Below, one piece after another: positions 42,682 to 51,334 of a stretch of 64,000 bases of DNA (position 1 is its first letter; every line of letters begins with the position of its first letter). The notes below the pieces were generated by a model, which saw only the letters and a list, made by a program, of their open reading frames with translations, did not search any database and was not told where the DNA came from. This stretch comes from an uncultured Fusobacterium sp. (GTDB lineage Bacteria > Fusobacteriota > Fusobacteriia > Fusobacteriales > Fusobacteriaceae): NCBI RefSeq assembly GCF_905200055.1, contig NZ_CAJKIS010000002.1:28082-92081 (forward strand), written 5' to 3'. The translations under genes and the position numbers were made by a program.

Positions 42682-42713
42682 AAAAAAACTCAGACTTAAT
42701 CTGAGTTTTTTTG
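42682..42713 (+). terminator. Terminator after the EamA gene
   Basis: AAAAAAACTCAGA pairs with TCTGAGTTTTTTT around a 4-base loop region (CTTA). Confidence 0.85.
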
Positions 42714-42747
42714 TTTATATTAACTTTATTAAAGATAAGTGGGCAAA

Positions 42748-43788
42748 TTATCTATTCATTTCGCTTGTGCTTCCAAATTCATGGTCAGCTATGATTCCTT
42801 CAATAAGGTTAGCTCCTGCACAGTTATTATCTCCAACAATAGTATTTTTTATAGCTCCACAAGCATTTCCATATTTTAATGCTTTTTCAGTGTCGTTATA
42901 TTTTAGAATTCCATAAAGAACTCCAGCAACATAAGCATCTCCACTTCCAATTCTATCAACGATTTCTATATTTTCATATGGTTTTTCGAAGTAGAATTTA
43001 TCTTCTTTTCTATTGTAGATAATAGATGTGAAGTTATGTGATTTTGGAGAGTTTACAGTTCTTTGAGTAGATGCTATTAAAGCAAGATCATGTTTTTCAG
43101 CAAATCTTCTCATAATTTCTTTAAGATCTCCAGTTTCTTTAAACATTTTTATAAATGTTTCTTCAGATGCAAATAGAATATCGATAGAAGGAAGGATTTT
43201 TTCTATTTCAACTCTAGCATTTTGTTCATCTCCCCAAAGATTTCTTCTGAAGTTTACATCAAAAGATATTAATCCACCTTTTTCTTTGAAGTTTTTAATT
43301 AAGTCTTTAGTAAGTTGTTTAGATTTTTCACAAAGTCCAAGACTGATTCCACTTGTATGGAAAATTTCACATTTATCATAGATTGATTTATCTAATTCAT
43401 CAGCTTCTAAGAATTGGAAAGATGAATCATGTCTATCATAAGTAACATTAGGTTTTCTAGGAGATGCTCCATATTCATAGAAGTATATAGCTAAACGTTT
43501 GTAAAGAGAGTTATCATCAACTATAAAACTGCTATCTACTCCATTAGAGTTTATAACTCTTTTTGCATATCTTCCAAGTTCATTTTCTGGTAGTTTAGTG
43601 ATAAGAGTACTTTTTACTCCAAGAGAAGAAACTCCAGTTGCTACGTTAAATTCTGCACCACCGATATTTTTTTCTAAAAGAGTTCCTTGAACAAGTAGTT
43701 CATTATTTACAGGAGAAAGTCTTAATAAAAGTTCTCCACTACAAGCTAATCCAAATTCTCTATTTTTAAAATCAAATATTTTTTCCAT
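42748..43788 (-). CDS. kdgK: 2-keto-3-deoxygluconate kinase (PfkB family)
   Basis: A 346-residue ribokinase-fold sugar kinase. Near the N-terminus it has GGAEFNVATGVSSLG for substrate binding, and near the C-terminus DRIGSGDAYVAGVLYG, with the catalytic aspartate in GSGD. The assignment to KDG kinase rests on similarity and on its pairing with kdgA (gap 17 bases, same strand). KdgK makes KDPG from KDG, the product of uronate and pectin or glycosaminoglycan breakdown. A heparinase-like lyase lies elsewhere in this window. Confidence 0.85.
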   Translation of the reverse strand: MEKIFDFKNREFGLACSGELLLRLSPVNNELLVQGTLLEKNIGGAEFNVATGVSSLGVKSTLITKLPENELGRYAKRVINSNGVDSSFIVDDNSLYKRLAIYFYEYGASPRKPNVTYDRHDSSFQFLEADELDKSIYDKCEIFHTSGISLGLCEKSKQLTKDLIKNFKEKGGLISFDVNFRRNLWGDEQNARVEIEKILPSIDILFASEETFIKMFKETGDLKEIMRRFAEKHDLALIASTQRTVNSPKSHNFTSIIYNRKEDKFYFEKPYENIEIVDRIGSGDAYVAGVLYGILKYNDTEKALKYGNACGAIKNTIVGDNNCAGANLIEGIIADHEFGSTSEMNR

Positions 43789-43805
43789 TGTAGGCCATCC
43801 TTTAA

Positions 43806-44441
43806 TTATTTATTTTTTATTTCTCTGATTTTTGAAACAAAAGCTTTTGCAGTAGCAATGATATCTTCAGTTGAACCAGAAGCAAGTTTTCCTCCTGCAC
43901 CAACAGCTACAACACCATTTTTGAACCATTCTTCGATATTATCTAAGCTTACTCCACCTGTAGGCATGATATTAGCTTGAGGAAGAGGAGCTTTAACAGC
44001 TTTAACAAATGAAGGTCCGAAAGCACTTCCAGGGAATAATTTGATGATGTCTGATCCATATTGCATAGCTTTAGTCATTTCAGTAATAGTCATGCATCCA
44101 GGCATATATGGTACTTGGTATAGGTTACATAATTTAGCAGTTTCTTCATCAAAAGCAGGAGAAACGATAAATTCAGCTCCAGCTAGGATAGCGATTCTTG
44201 CAGTAGCAGCATCTAATACTGTTCCAGCTCCAATTACTAATTGATCTGGAGTAAATTCTTCTTTAAGAGCTTTAATAACTTCAGTAGCTCCAGGAACTGT
44301 ATATGTAACTTCAATAGCAGGGATTCCTCCTTCAACACAAGCTTTAGAAATTCTGATTCCTTCAGCAATAGTTTCACTTCTAACAACTGCAACTATTCCA
44401 ATTTCAGTTATTTTATTTAAGATTTCACTTTTCTTTAACAT
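43806..44441 (-). CDS. eda: KDPG/KHG aldolase
   Basis: A 211-residue class I aldolase splitting 2-keto-3-deoxy-6-phosphogluconate to pyruvate and glyceraldehyde-3-P. E44 (AIEVTYTVPGA) and the Schiff-base K134 in IKLFPGSAFGPSF are present; GAGTVLD and PTGGVSLDNI are family motifs. It is the first gene of the eda-kdgK operon, with TAGGAGG before the ATG. No kduI, kduD or uxa genes are adjacent, so uronates would reach this pathway through enzymes encoded elsewhere. Confidence 0.93.
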   Translation of the reverse strand: MLKKSEILNKITEIGIVAVVRSETIAEGIRISKACVEGGIPAIEVTYTVPGATEVIKALKEEFTPDQLVIGAGTVLDAATARIAILAGAEFIVSPAFDEETAKLCNLYQVPYMPGCMTITEMTKAMQYGSDIIKLFPGSAFGPSFVKAVKAPLPQANIMPTGGVSLDNIEEWFKNGVVAVGAGGKLASGSTEDIIATAKAFVSKIREIKNK

Positions 44442-44485
44442 AATAAACCTCCTAATTTTATATCATATGTAAACTCAATAATTTA

Positions 44486-44514
44486 ATTTTATCTTATAAT
44501 TTAAATATACTCAA
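44486..44514 (-). promoter_or_regulatory. Promoter of eda-kdgK
   Basis: On the minus strand TTGAGT (plus 44509-44514), 17-bp spacer, TAAAAT (plus 44486-44491). Confidence 0.55.
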
Positions 44515-44552
44515 AAAAACCAAAAACTTCAATAAGAAATTTATAAAATAAT

Positions 44553-44566
44553 TTTCATATATGAAA
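44553..44566. promoter_or_regulatory. 14-bp palindrome TTTCATATATGAAA, candidate operator
   Basis: A perfect palindrome in the region shared by eda-kdgK and the AEC gene. Related sequences are TTTCTTATATGGAAA at 44649-44663, just upstream of the AEC promoter, and TTCAATATATGAAA at 63000-63013, upstream of the IclR-family regulator. IclR/KdgR proteins bind TGAAA-type palindromes, so the IclR gene in this window is a candidate binder. Confidence 0.45.
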
Positions 44567-44681
44567 TTAAAAGGAAATTATCTTTGTTTAAATATAGATA
44601 TAAAGCCTTAGGAATAAAAAGTTTATCTAAAAATATACAAAAAAATAATTTCTTATATGGAAAAATATAATGTGATAAATA

Positions 44682-44709
44682 TTGAAATTTATAAAAGAAA
44701 TTGTATAAT
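44682..44709 (+). promoter_or_regulatory. Promoter of the AEC transporter
   Basis: TTGAAA (44682-44687), 16-bp spacer, TATAAT (44704-44709). The candidate operator half TTTCTTATATGGAAA ends 18 bases upstream. Confidence 0.6.
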
Positions 44710-44744
44710 AAAAATGAAAGTTTTTATCAAAATTTGGAGGGAAA

Positions 44745-45641
44745 ATGTTAGAGATAATATTAGAAAAATTATTGCCAATATTTTTATTTTTTACAATAGG
44801 GTACATTTTAAAAATTATGAATATTTTAAAAAAGGAAGAAGCATCAGTACTGTTAAAGCTTGTATTTTATCTTCTAAGCCCAGCAGTAATTATACTTTCA
44901 GTAAGTGGAATGAAGTTAGAAAGGGAACTGTTATTATATCCAATATCTGCACTATGTATACATGCTTTTATGATACCAACAGGACTTTTTTTATCAAAGC
45001 TAATAAAATTAAATGATGATGAGAGAAAAGTTTTTCGTGGAGCTACATTGATAATGAATATGACTTTTATTTTACCATTTTTTATAGTATTTTTTGGAGA
45101 GAAAAATTTATATCTGTTATCTCTATTTGATGCAGGGAATTTAGTTATAGTTACTACTGTTGTCTATTCAATTTTTGTTTCATCTAAAGAGGATACAGCA
45201 ATGGATAAAATAAAGAAACTTCTAAAATCTCCTCTTATAATTGCGTTGATAATTGGATTTGTGTTAAATATTACAGGGTTAAAGCTTCCAAGGGGAATAG
45301 AGATTACAATGCAAGAGATAGCAGAGATGACAGGGACACTTATTATGATAGCATTGGGTGCTTATTTTACTCCTAAATTTAAAAAGTTAAAGTTAAGTTT
45401 AATAATTGTAGCAATTAAAGTTATAGGAATATTGATAGCTACATTTATAATAGGAAAGTTTCTTCCTATTGATGAAATGGGAAGAAAAATAATGTTATTA
45501 GGTGCATTTTCTCCTGTTGGAAATAATATTTTAACTTTTGTTTTTGTAACAGATGGAGATATGGAATTAGCAATAAATGTAGTTTCTCTTTCAATAATAT
45601 TAAGTTTTATAAATGTATCGCTTTTATTGATTCTAAGTTAA
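44745..45641 (+). CDS. AEC-family (auxin efflux carrier-like) transporter
   Basis: A 298-residue membrane protein with about ten helices in two five-helix halves. FFTIGYILKI near the N-terminus and GAFSPVGNNILTF near the C-terminus agree with the AEC family, which moves malate, malonate and other organic anions. The substrate is unknown; location next to eda-kdgK, with shared candidate operators, suggests a carboxylate linked to uronate catabolism. Start ATG follows TGGAGGG. Confidence 0.85.
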   Translation: MLEIILEKLLPIFLFFTIGYILKIMNILKKEEASVLLKLVFYLLSPAVIILSVSGMKLERELLLYPISALCIHAFMIPTGLFLSKLIKLNDDERKVFRGATLIMNMTFILPFFIVFFGEKNLYLLSLFDAGNLVIVTTVVYSIFVSSKEDTAMDKIKKLLKSPLIIALIIGFVLNITGLKLPRGIEITMQEIAEMTGTLIMIALGAYFTPKFKKLKLSLIIVAIKVIGILIATFIIGKFLPIDEMGRKIMLLGAFSPVGNNILTFVFVTDGDMELAINVVSLSIILSFINVSLLLILS

Positions 45642-45647
45642 GAGATG

Positions 45648-45700
45648 AAAAAACTGTGTTAAGAATCTTGAAAATATGATTTTTAATGCAGTTTTTTATT
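45648..45700. terminator. Long-stem terminator after the AEC gene
   Basis: AAAAAACTG...TTAAGAATC pairs with GATTTTTAA...CAGTTTTTT, with a TG/TG internal mismatch and a 10-base loop; a T-rich tail follows. It can also serve the opposite strand. Confidence 0.7.
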
Positions 45701-45750
45701 TTAGAAAAGTTTCAAAAAATAAAAAAAGGAAGCTAAGCTCCCATAAAAAA

Positions 45751-46515
45751 TTATAAAGAATCATTTAAAAAGTTAAAATCAGAAATAAGAGTTTTTTTCT
45801 CAATACTTGGAGAATATTCTAAAACTAATCTACTATCAATATTTTCTTTTTCTAATATGTTTAAAAATTTATTTATATTAAAATCATTTTTTCTAATACT
45901 TTGATGTAGATCTAACTCCCCATCATTAGTATGAAGATGATAAGCAAATATAAGATCATTACTCTCTTTCATTAAATTAAATATATCCCAATTATTAATT
46001 TCAGCATGACCAATATCAAGAACAGTTTTATACTCTTCCTCTTTTAAAAATTTAAAATATTTTTTTTCTGAAAATATAGCTTCCTCTTTTAAACCTACAT
46101 TTTCAAGAATAACTTTTACTCCATATTTTTTACCAACTTCAACTAATTTTCTAATTTTTGCTTTTATTAAAGCAATATCACTATTTTCTTCATGGTATTC
46201 ACTTGTATGTAATATGATATAACTACCATTATATTTTTTTACAATCTCAAAGCATTTGATATATGTTTCAAGAGCTTTTTGCCAATTATTTTCATCGCTA
46301 TCAGAAAGAATACAAGTTTTATAAGGACCATGAAATGCAACTTCTTCAAATTCTATAGTATCTAAAAGTTTTAGTGTTTTTTCAAAGTCAGAAGCATTAT
46401 CTGGTTCAAGAATAAATTCCATATTTTTTATATTGTTATGTTCAATAAATTTTTTTATCTCCCCATAATTATTATTTTGGAAGATTAAACTACTTATAAA
46501 TATTTTTTGTGACAT
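45751..46515 (-). CDS. TIM-barrel sugar phosphate isomerase/epimerase family protein
   Basis: A 254-residue xylose isomerase-like TIM barrel (AP_endonuc_2). Probable metal ligands are E in ILENVGL, D and H in VLDIGHAEI, H in HLHTNDG and E in LEYSP. The fold covers endonuclease IV, sugar isomerases and inosose dehydratases; length and lack of a DNA-binding pattern favour a sugar enzyme of unknown specificity. It is a single leftward gene between two rightward ones. Confidence 0.75.
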   Translation of the reverse strand: MSQKIFISSLIFQNNNYGEIKKFIEHNNIKNMEFILEPDNASDFEKTLKLLDTIEFEEVAFHGPYKTCILSDSDENNWQKALETYIKCFEIVKKYNGSYIILHTSEYHEENSDIALIKAKIRKLVEVGKKYGVKVILENVGLKEEAIFSEKKYFKFLKEEEYKTVLDIGHAEINNWDIFNLMKESNDLIFAYHLHTNDGELDLHQSIRKNDFNINKFLNILEKENIDSRLVLEYSPSIEKKTLISDFNFLNDSL

Positions 46516-46719
46516 TTTTATCCTACTCCTTTCTTTTAAATTTAATATTTTGATGTTAATTGAATTTAAAAAATAGGTAAAAGGTAAGTAAAAACTTATT
46601 ATTAGAGATAAAAATATTTTAAAAACTCTATAAAGATGGTATAATTTTTTTGAGTTATTATAAAAGACAAGAAGTATAAATTATGATATAATATAGAGTA
46701 AATTTTCAAAGGCAGGTAT

Positions 46720-47712
46720 ATGATGAATGAGTTTGATAAAATCTTAAAAGATGCTCAAAAAGAAGAGGTATCTGATATACATATATTAACTGGAGAAAAA
46801 ATAGTTTTTAGAAAACAAGGAAAATTAGAGAGAAAAGATTATAATATTCCTAATTGTGATGATATAGAAAAATGGATTGAAAATATTTTAAGCAAAGACG
46901 AAAAAATAAGATACTTGCAAGAAAAAGATATAGATTTATCTTATGAAAATAGTTTTGGAAGATATAGAATAAATATGTATTTTGAAAAAAGTTTTTCAGC
47001 TATAGCTATAAGAGTATTGAAAAAAGAGATAAAAAATTTATCTTTAGAGGAATATCCTGAGATTTTAAAAGAGATAGTTAAATATAAAAATGGACTTGTA
47101 CTAATTACAGGAACTACTGGAAGTGGAAAAAGTACTACTTTGGCTACAATGATAGAAGAGATTAATATGAATTATGAAAAAAGTATCTTAACAATAGAAG
47201 ATCCTATTGAATATATATTTAAAAATAAAAAATCTATAATTAGGCAAAGGGAGATAGGAAAAGATACTAATTCTTTTGCTACAGGATTAAGAGCTGCTTT
47301 AAGACAGGATCCAGATATTATAATGGTTGGTGAGTTAAGAGATTTAGAGAGTATAGAGATTGCATTAACTATTGCAGAGACAGGACATCTTGTATTGAGA
47401 ACTCTTCATACTAATAGTGCTTCCTCTACAATAAATAGAATTGTTGATGTATTTCCTGCTGAAAAGCAGGAACAAATAAGAGTACAACTTAGTATGAATT
47501 TAAGATGTGTAGTTACTCAACAACTTGTAAATAGTAAAGATGATAAACGCATCCCAGCTTTTGAAATATTAGTTGTTACACCAGCAGTGGCAAATCAAAT
47601 ATTAAATAATAAAATAAATCAGATAGATTCCTTTATAGAAACAGGAAAAAAATTTGGAATGATCTCTATGAGAGAATCTTTAGAAATATTGAGAAAAAAA
47701 GGAAAAATATAG
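46720..47712 (+). CDS. pilT: PilT-like type IV pilus retraction ATPase
   Basis: A 330-residue secretion/pilus ATPase. It has Walker A GTTGSGKST at 131-139, the Asp box TIEDPIEY, Walker B DIIMVGELRD and the His box ETGHLVLRTLHTNSA, the last being typical of PilT. The C-terminus MRESLEILRKKGKI differs from the AIRNLI motif of classical PilT. No other pilus genes are adjacent, though a ComEA-like HhH protein is encoded 1.4 kb downstream. Two ATGs in a row are possible starts. The TATAAT at 46686 is a likely -10 box. Confidence 0.88.
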   Translation: MMNEFDKILKDAQKEEVSDIHILTGEKIVFRKQGKLERKDYNIPNCDDIEKWIENILSKDEKIRYLQEKDIDLSYENSFGRYRINMYFEKSFSAIAIRVLKKEIKNLSLEEYPEILKEIVKYKNGLVLITGTTGSGKSTTLATMIEEINMNYEKSILTIEDPIEYIFKNKKSIIRQREIGKDTNSFATGLRAALRQDPDIIMVGELRDLESIEIALTIAETGHLVLRTLHTNSASSTINRIVDVFPAEKQEQIRVQLSMNLRCVVTQQLVNSKDDKRIPAFEILVVTPAVANQILNNKINQIDSFIETGKKFGMISMRESLEILRKKGKI

Positions 47713-47730
47713 GGAGAAAAGGAGAAAAAA

Positions 47731-49140
47731 GTGATAATCAACTCAGATTTTGAGATAAATAAAAGAAGTGTTGAAGAGTTTGCTAGGGTAATGGTACCAG
47801 AGGCGTTGGAAAAAATATTAAATCTATCTTTAATAGAAAATGGAAAAAATATAGAGATAAAAATGGAGATAGATAATAAAGTAGAAAAATTCTCTTATAT
47901 AAATTGTGAAGATAAAATAGAAGAGCAAAAACAGACAATGACAAAAATTCTATTATTAAAGTTCTACAATAAAAATTACTCTTGGGGTGGCTTAATGGGA
48001 GTGAGGCCTACAAAGGTTTTAAGAAGATTATTAGCCACAGGTTCTACATATGAAGAGGCTGAAAATATGTTAAGAGATTTTTATTTGGTAACAGATGAAA
48101 AGATAAAACTTTTAGTAGATACAGTTAAAAAAGAGAATACATTTTTAAATAGAGAGTATATAAATTTATATATAGGAATACCTTTCTGTCCTAGTAAGTG
48201 CAAATATTGTTCTTTTGCATCTTATGAGATAACAAGTGGAGTAGGAAGATATTATAATGGTTTTGTAGATACTCTTTTAGAAGAGATAGAGATTACAGGA
48301 AAATATCTGAAAGAGAAAAGCTTAAAGATAGAATCTCTATATATGGGTGGAGGAACTCCTACAACTCTTAGTGAAAAAGATTTAGAAAGAGTGTTAATTC
48401 AAATAAATAGACATTTAGATATGTCTAATATTAAAGAGTTTACTCTAGAGGCTGGAAGAGAGGACTCGCTTACAGAGAAAAAGTTTTATTTGGCTAAAGA
48501 GTATGGAGTGGATAGAATAAGTTTAAATCCACAAACTTTTAATGAAAAAACTTTAGCAAAAGTGAATAGAAGATTCAATAGAGAAAATTTTGATAAGTTT
48601 TTCAAACTAGGAAAAGAGCTTGGTTTTATAATCAATATGGATTTGATAATTGGATTGCCTGATGAAAGTACAGAGGATATTTTATATACTTTAAACGAAG
48701 TAGAAAAATATGATATAGATAATCTAACTGTTCACTCTTTAGCATTTAAAAGAGCCTCAAATCTTTTCAAAGAGGATAAAAGTAGAAAAGAGATTGATAG
48801 AGAGGTAATTGAAAATAGAATAAAAGATTTAGTTGCATCTAAAGAGATGTCCCCATACTATATGTATAGACAAAAAAATATTATGGAATGGGGAGAGAAT
48901 GTTGGCTACTCTAAAGAGGGAAAAGAGTCTATCTTTAATATAGAGATGATAGAGGAAAATCAATCAACTATGGGACTAGGTGGAGGAGCTATCACAAAAA
49001 TAGTCTTAGAAGAGGGAGATGGAAAAGATTATATTGAAAGAATAGTAAACCCTAAAGATCCAGCTCTATATATAAGAGAGATGAAAGAGAGAATGGAAAG
49101 TAAGTGTAAATTGTTTGATAGACTAGGAGAGGTAAAATGA
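47731..49140 (+). CDS. hemZ: Oxygen-independent coproporphyrinogen dehydrogenase-like radical SAM protein
   Basis: A 469-residue radical SAM protein of the HemZ branch of the HemN/HemW family. Cluster cysteines C153, C157 and C160 lie in CPSKCKYCSF. The N-terminal 140 residues are the HemZ extension, and YMGGGTPTTL and LNPQTFNEKTL are the family motifs. It starts at a GTG after AAAGGAG. Whether it dehydrogenates coproporphyrinogen or transfers heme is uncertain, and no other heme gene is present. It overlaps the next gene by ATGA. Confidence 0.85.
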   Translation: MIINSDFEINKRSVEEFARVMVPEALEKILNLSLIENGKNIEIKMEIDNKVEKFSYINCEDKIEEQKQTMTKILLLKFYNKNYSWGGLMGVRPTKVLRRLLATGSTYEEAENMLRDFYLVTDEKIKLLVDTVKKENTFLNREYINLYIGIPFCPSKCKYCSFASYEITSGVGRYYNGFVDTLLEEIEITGKYLKEKSLKIESLYMGGGTPTTLSEKDLERVLIQINRHLDMSNIKEFTLEAGREDSLTEKKFYLAKEYGVDRISLNPQTFNEKTLAKVNRRFNRENFDKFFKLGKELGFIINMDLIIGLPDESTEDILYTLNEVEKYDIDNLTVHSLAFKRASNLFKEDKSRKEIDREVIENRIKDLVASKEMSPYYMYRQKNIMEWGENVGYSKEGKESIFNIEMIEENQSTMGLGGGAITKIVLEEGDGKDYIERIVNPKDPALYIREMKERMESKCKLFDRLGEVK

Positions 49141-49658
49141 AAAATTGGATACTGATTTTTGTAGTTATGCTTACACTTGGTTTATTTACAGAGTATAGTT
49201 TTACAGAGGAAAAACCTAAGTTTAAAGTTATTATGAGTGAAAATATGCTTGAGAAAAAAGATTTTAGATTGGACATAAACCTTGCAACTAAAGAGGAGAT
49301 GAACAATAGTAAAATTGGAAAGAGCTACATTAGTAAGATAATTGATTATAGAGAAAAAACAGGTGGATTTTTAAAGATTGATGAGTTAAAGAGAATAAAA
49401 GGTATTGGAAATGCCACTTTTGAGAAACTATCTAAAAAATTTAAAATAAAATCTCCAATTGATAAGAAACCTCTATATATTAATGATGCTAATGAGGAGC
49501 TTTTAAAATACTATGGTTTTGATAAAAAAGAGATAAAGAAATTAAAAGATTATTTAGATAAAAATAGAAGAATAGATAATAATATACAGCTAATGGAGCT
49601 GTTATCTAAAAAAAGATATGAAAAATATAAAGAGATAATAAAATATGATAAATTTTAG
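49137..49658 (+). CDS. ComEA-like secreted helix-hairpin-helix protein
   Basis: A 173-residue protein with an N-terminal signal or anchor (NWILIFVVMLTLGLFTEYSF). A ComEA-type HhH pair follows: DINLATKEEM..., then FLKIDELKRIKGIGNATFEKL, the DNA-binding hairpin. A third helical segment from about residue 115 resembles a degenerate HhH. ComEA proteins bind incoming DNA during transformation. The ATG overlaps the hemZ stop (ATGA). Together with the pilT-like gene upstream it hints at DNA uptake machinery, but comEC is not in the window. Confidence 0.72.
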   Translation: MKNWILIFVVMLTLGLFTEYSFTEEKPKFKVIMSENMLEKKDFRLDINLATKEEMNNSKIGKSYISKIIDYREKTGGFLKIDELKRIKGIGNATFEKLSKKFKIKSPIDKKPLYINDANEELLKYYGFDKKEIKKLKDYLDKNRRIDNNIQLMELLSKKRYEKYKEIIKYDKF

Positions 49659-49669
49659 AGGTGATAATA

Positions 49670-50563
49670 ATGAGTAGAATAATAAGAGGAGTTAGTAAAA
49701 ACGCAAGATTCTTTTTGGTAGATACAACAGATATAGTTCAAGAGGCTTTAAATATTCACAAATGTAGTCCAACAGCTATAGATGCTTTTGGAAGATTATT
49801 GACAGCTGGAGTTATAATGGGAAGTACTTTAAAAGGAAAAGATGTATTAACTTTAAGAACAGATACAGATGGACTTTTAAATAATATGGTAGTTACAGCA
49901 ACAGCAGATGGGGGAGTAAAAGGATATCTTTCTAATCCTTCAGCAGATGTGCCACTAAGAGATGATGGAAAATCAAATGTAGGGGCATTAGTTGGAAGAG
50001 GAACAATGAAAATAATAAAAGATATGGGATTAAAAGAACCTTATGTAGGAATTTCAACAGTTGATACTGGAGAGATTGCACAAGACTTAGCATATTATTT
50101 TTATAATTCAGAACAAACACCTACTGTAATTGCTTTAGGGGTAAAATTAAAAGATGAAAATACAGTAGCATGTGCTGGTGGATATATGTTACAACTTTTA
50201 CCAGATGCAGAAGATGAGTTCATAACAGCTCTTGAAAATAAAATTCAAGCTATAAGACCTATGACAGAGCTTATGATGGGTGGAATGGACTTAGAAAGAA
50301 TTTTAAAACTTCTATATGAAGATATGAATAGTGAAGATAATGAAAAATTAGTAGAAAGTTATGAAATATTAGAGGAAAAAGAAGTTAGTTATAAATGTGA
50401 TTGCAATAAAGACAAATTCTATAAAGGTTTAATTACTTTAGGAAAAGAGGAATTAAATAAAATTTTTGCAGAAGAGGAAAAAATAGAGGCTGAGTGTCAC
50501 TTCTGTGGAAAGAGATATGAATTTAAAAAAGAGGATTTCAAAGATATTTTAGAGGTGAAATAA
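49670..50563 (+). CDS. hslO: Redox-regulated chaperonin Hsp33
   Basis: Hsp33 is a holdase switched on by oxidation of its zinc site. The 297-residue protein has all four zinc cysteines, YKCDCNKD and AECHFCGKRY, in the C-terminal 60 residues. I use the ATG at 49670, served by AGAGGTG; an open frame begins three codons earlier at a GTG inside that site. It follows the ComEA-like gene by 11 bases and precedes tatD by 3. A redox chaperone fits an anaerobe exposed to air. Confidence 0.95.
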   Translation: MSRIIRGVSKNARFFLVDTTDIVQEALNIHKCSPTAIDAFGRLLTAGVIMGSTLKGKDVLTLRTDTDGLLNNMVVTATADGGVKGYLSNPSADVPLRDDGKSNVGALVGRGTMKIIKDMGLKEPYVGISTVDTGEIAQDLAYYFYNSEQTPTVIALGVKLKDENTVACAGGYMLQLLPDAEDEFITALENKIQAIRPMTELMMGGMDLERILKLLYEDMNSEDNEKLVESYEILEEKEVSYKCDCNKDKFYKGLITLGKEELNKIFAEEEKIEAECHFCGKRYEFKKEDFKDILEVK

Positions 50564-50566
50564 AAG

Positions 50567-51325
50567 ATGAAATTAATAGATTCTCACGCTCATTTAGACA
50601 ATGAACAATTTAATGAGGACAGAGAAGAGGTACTAAATAGAATAAAAGAGAATTTAGATTTTGCTGTAAATATAGGGTATAACCTAGCTAGTAGCAAAAA
50701 AAGTGTTGAGTTTGCGAAAAATTATGATTTTATATATGCGGTAGTTGGAGTACATCCTGATGATATAGGGGAGTATTCTGATGAAGTAGAGAAAGAGTTA
50801 GAAAAATTAGCTCAAGAGGATAAAGTTTTAGCTATTGGAGAGATAGGACTTGATTATCATTGGATGACTTTTCCTAAAGAGCAACAGCAAGAAGTTTTTA
50901 GAAAGCAGATGAAACTTGCTCAAAGAGTTGGTAAGCCTGTGGCAATTCACTCAAGAGAGGCTATGGAAGATACATTGAAAATCTTAAAAGAGTTTCCTGA
51001 TGTAAAGGGGATTTTTCATTGCTACCCTGGATCAGTAGAGACAGCTAGAGAGGTAATAGATAACTATTATTTAGGAATAGGTGGAGTTTTAACTTTTAAA
51101 AATGCTAAGAAATTAGTTGAAGTTGTAGAAAATATTCCTCTTGATAAACTAATAATAGAAACTGATTGTCCATATATGGCTCCTACTCCACATAGAGGAA
51201 AAAGAAATGAGCCAATATATGTAGAGTATGTTGCTAGAAAAATAGCCGAAATTAAAGGAATTAGTTATGAAGAGGTTGTAGAGGTAACTAATAGAAATAC
51301 AAGAAAAGCTTATGGAATAGAATAG
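50567..51325 (+). CDS. tatD: TatD-family metal-dependent DNase
   Basis: A 252-residue metallohydrolase. The first metal site is DSHAHLD (4-10), then EIGLDYH, HSREA, HCYPGS and ETDCPY. TatD enzymes cleave DNA 3'-5' and have been linked to oxidative damage repair; some may act on D-aminoacyl or other substrates. It starts 3 bases after the hslO stop, so the two are tightly coupled. Confidence 0.93.
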   Translation: MKLIDSHAHLDNEQFNEDREEVLNRIKENLDFAVNIGYNLASSKKSVEFAKNYDFIYAVVGVHPDDIGEYSDEVEKELEKLAQEDKVLAIGEIGLDYHWMTFPKEQQQEVFRKQMKLAQRVGKPVAIHSREAMEDTLKILKEFPDVKGIFHCYPGSVETAREVIDNYYLGIGGVLTFKNAKKLVEVVENIPLDKLIIETDCPYMAPTPHRGKRNEPIYVEYVARKIAEIKGISYEEVVEVTNRNTRKAYGIE

Positions 51326-51334
51326 GAGAAAAAT

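Noticed and set aside
44657..45016. 119-codon frame overlapping the AEC gene
   Set aside because: It lies in another frame of the clearly coding AEC transporter, has no ribosome site and an unnatural composition.
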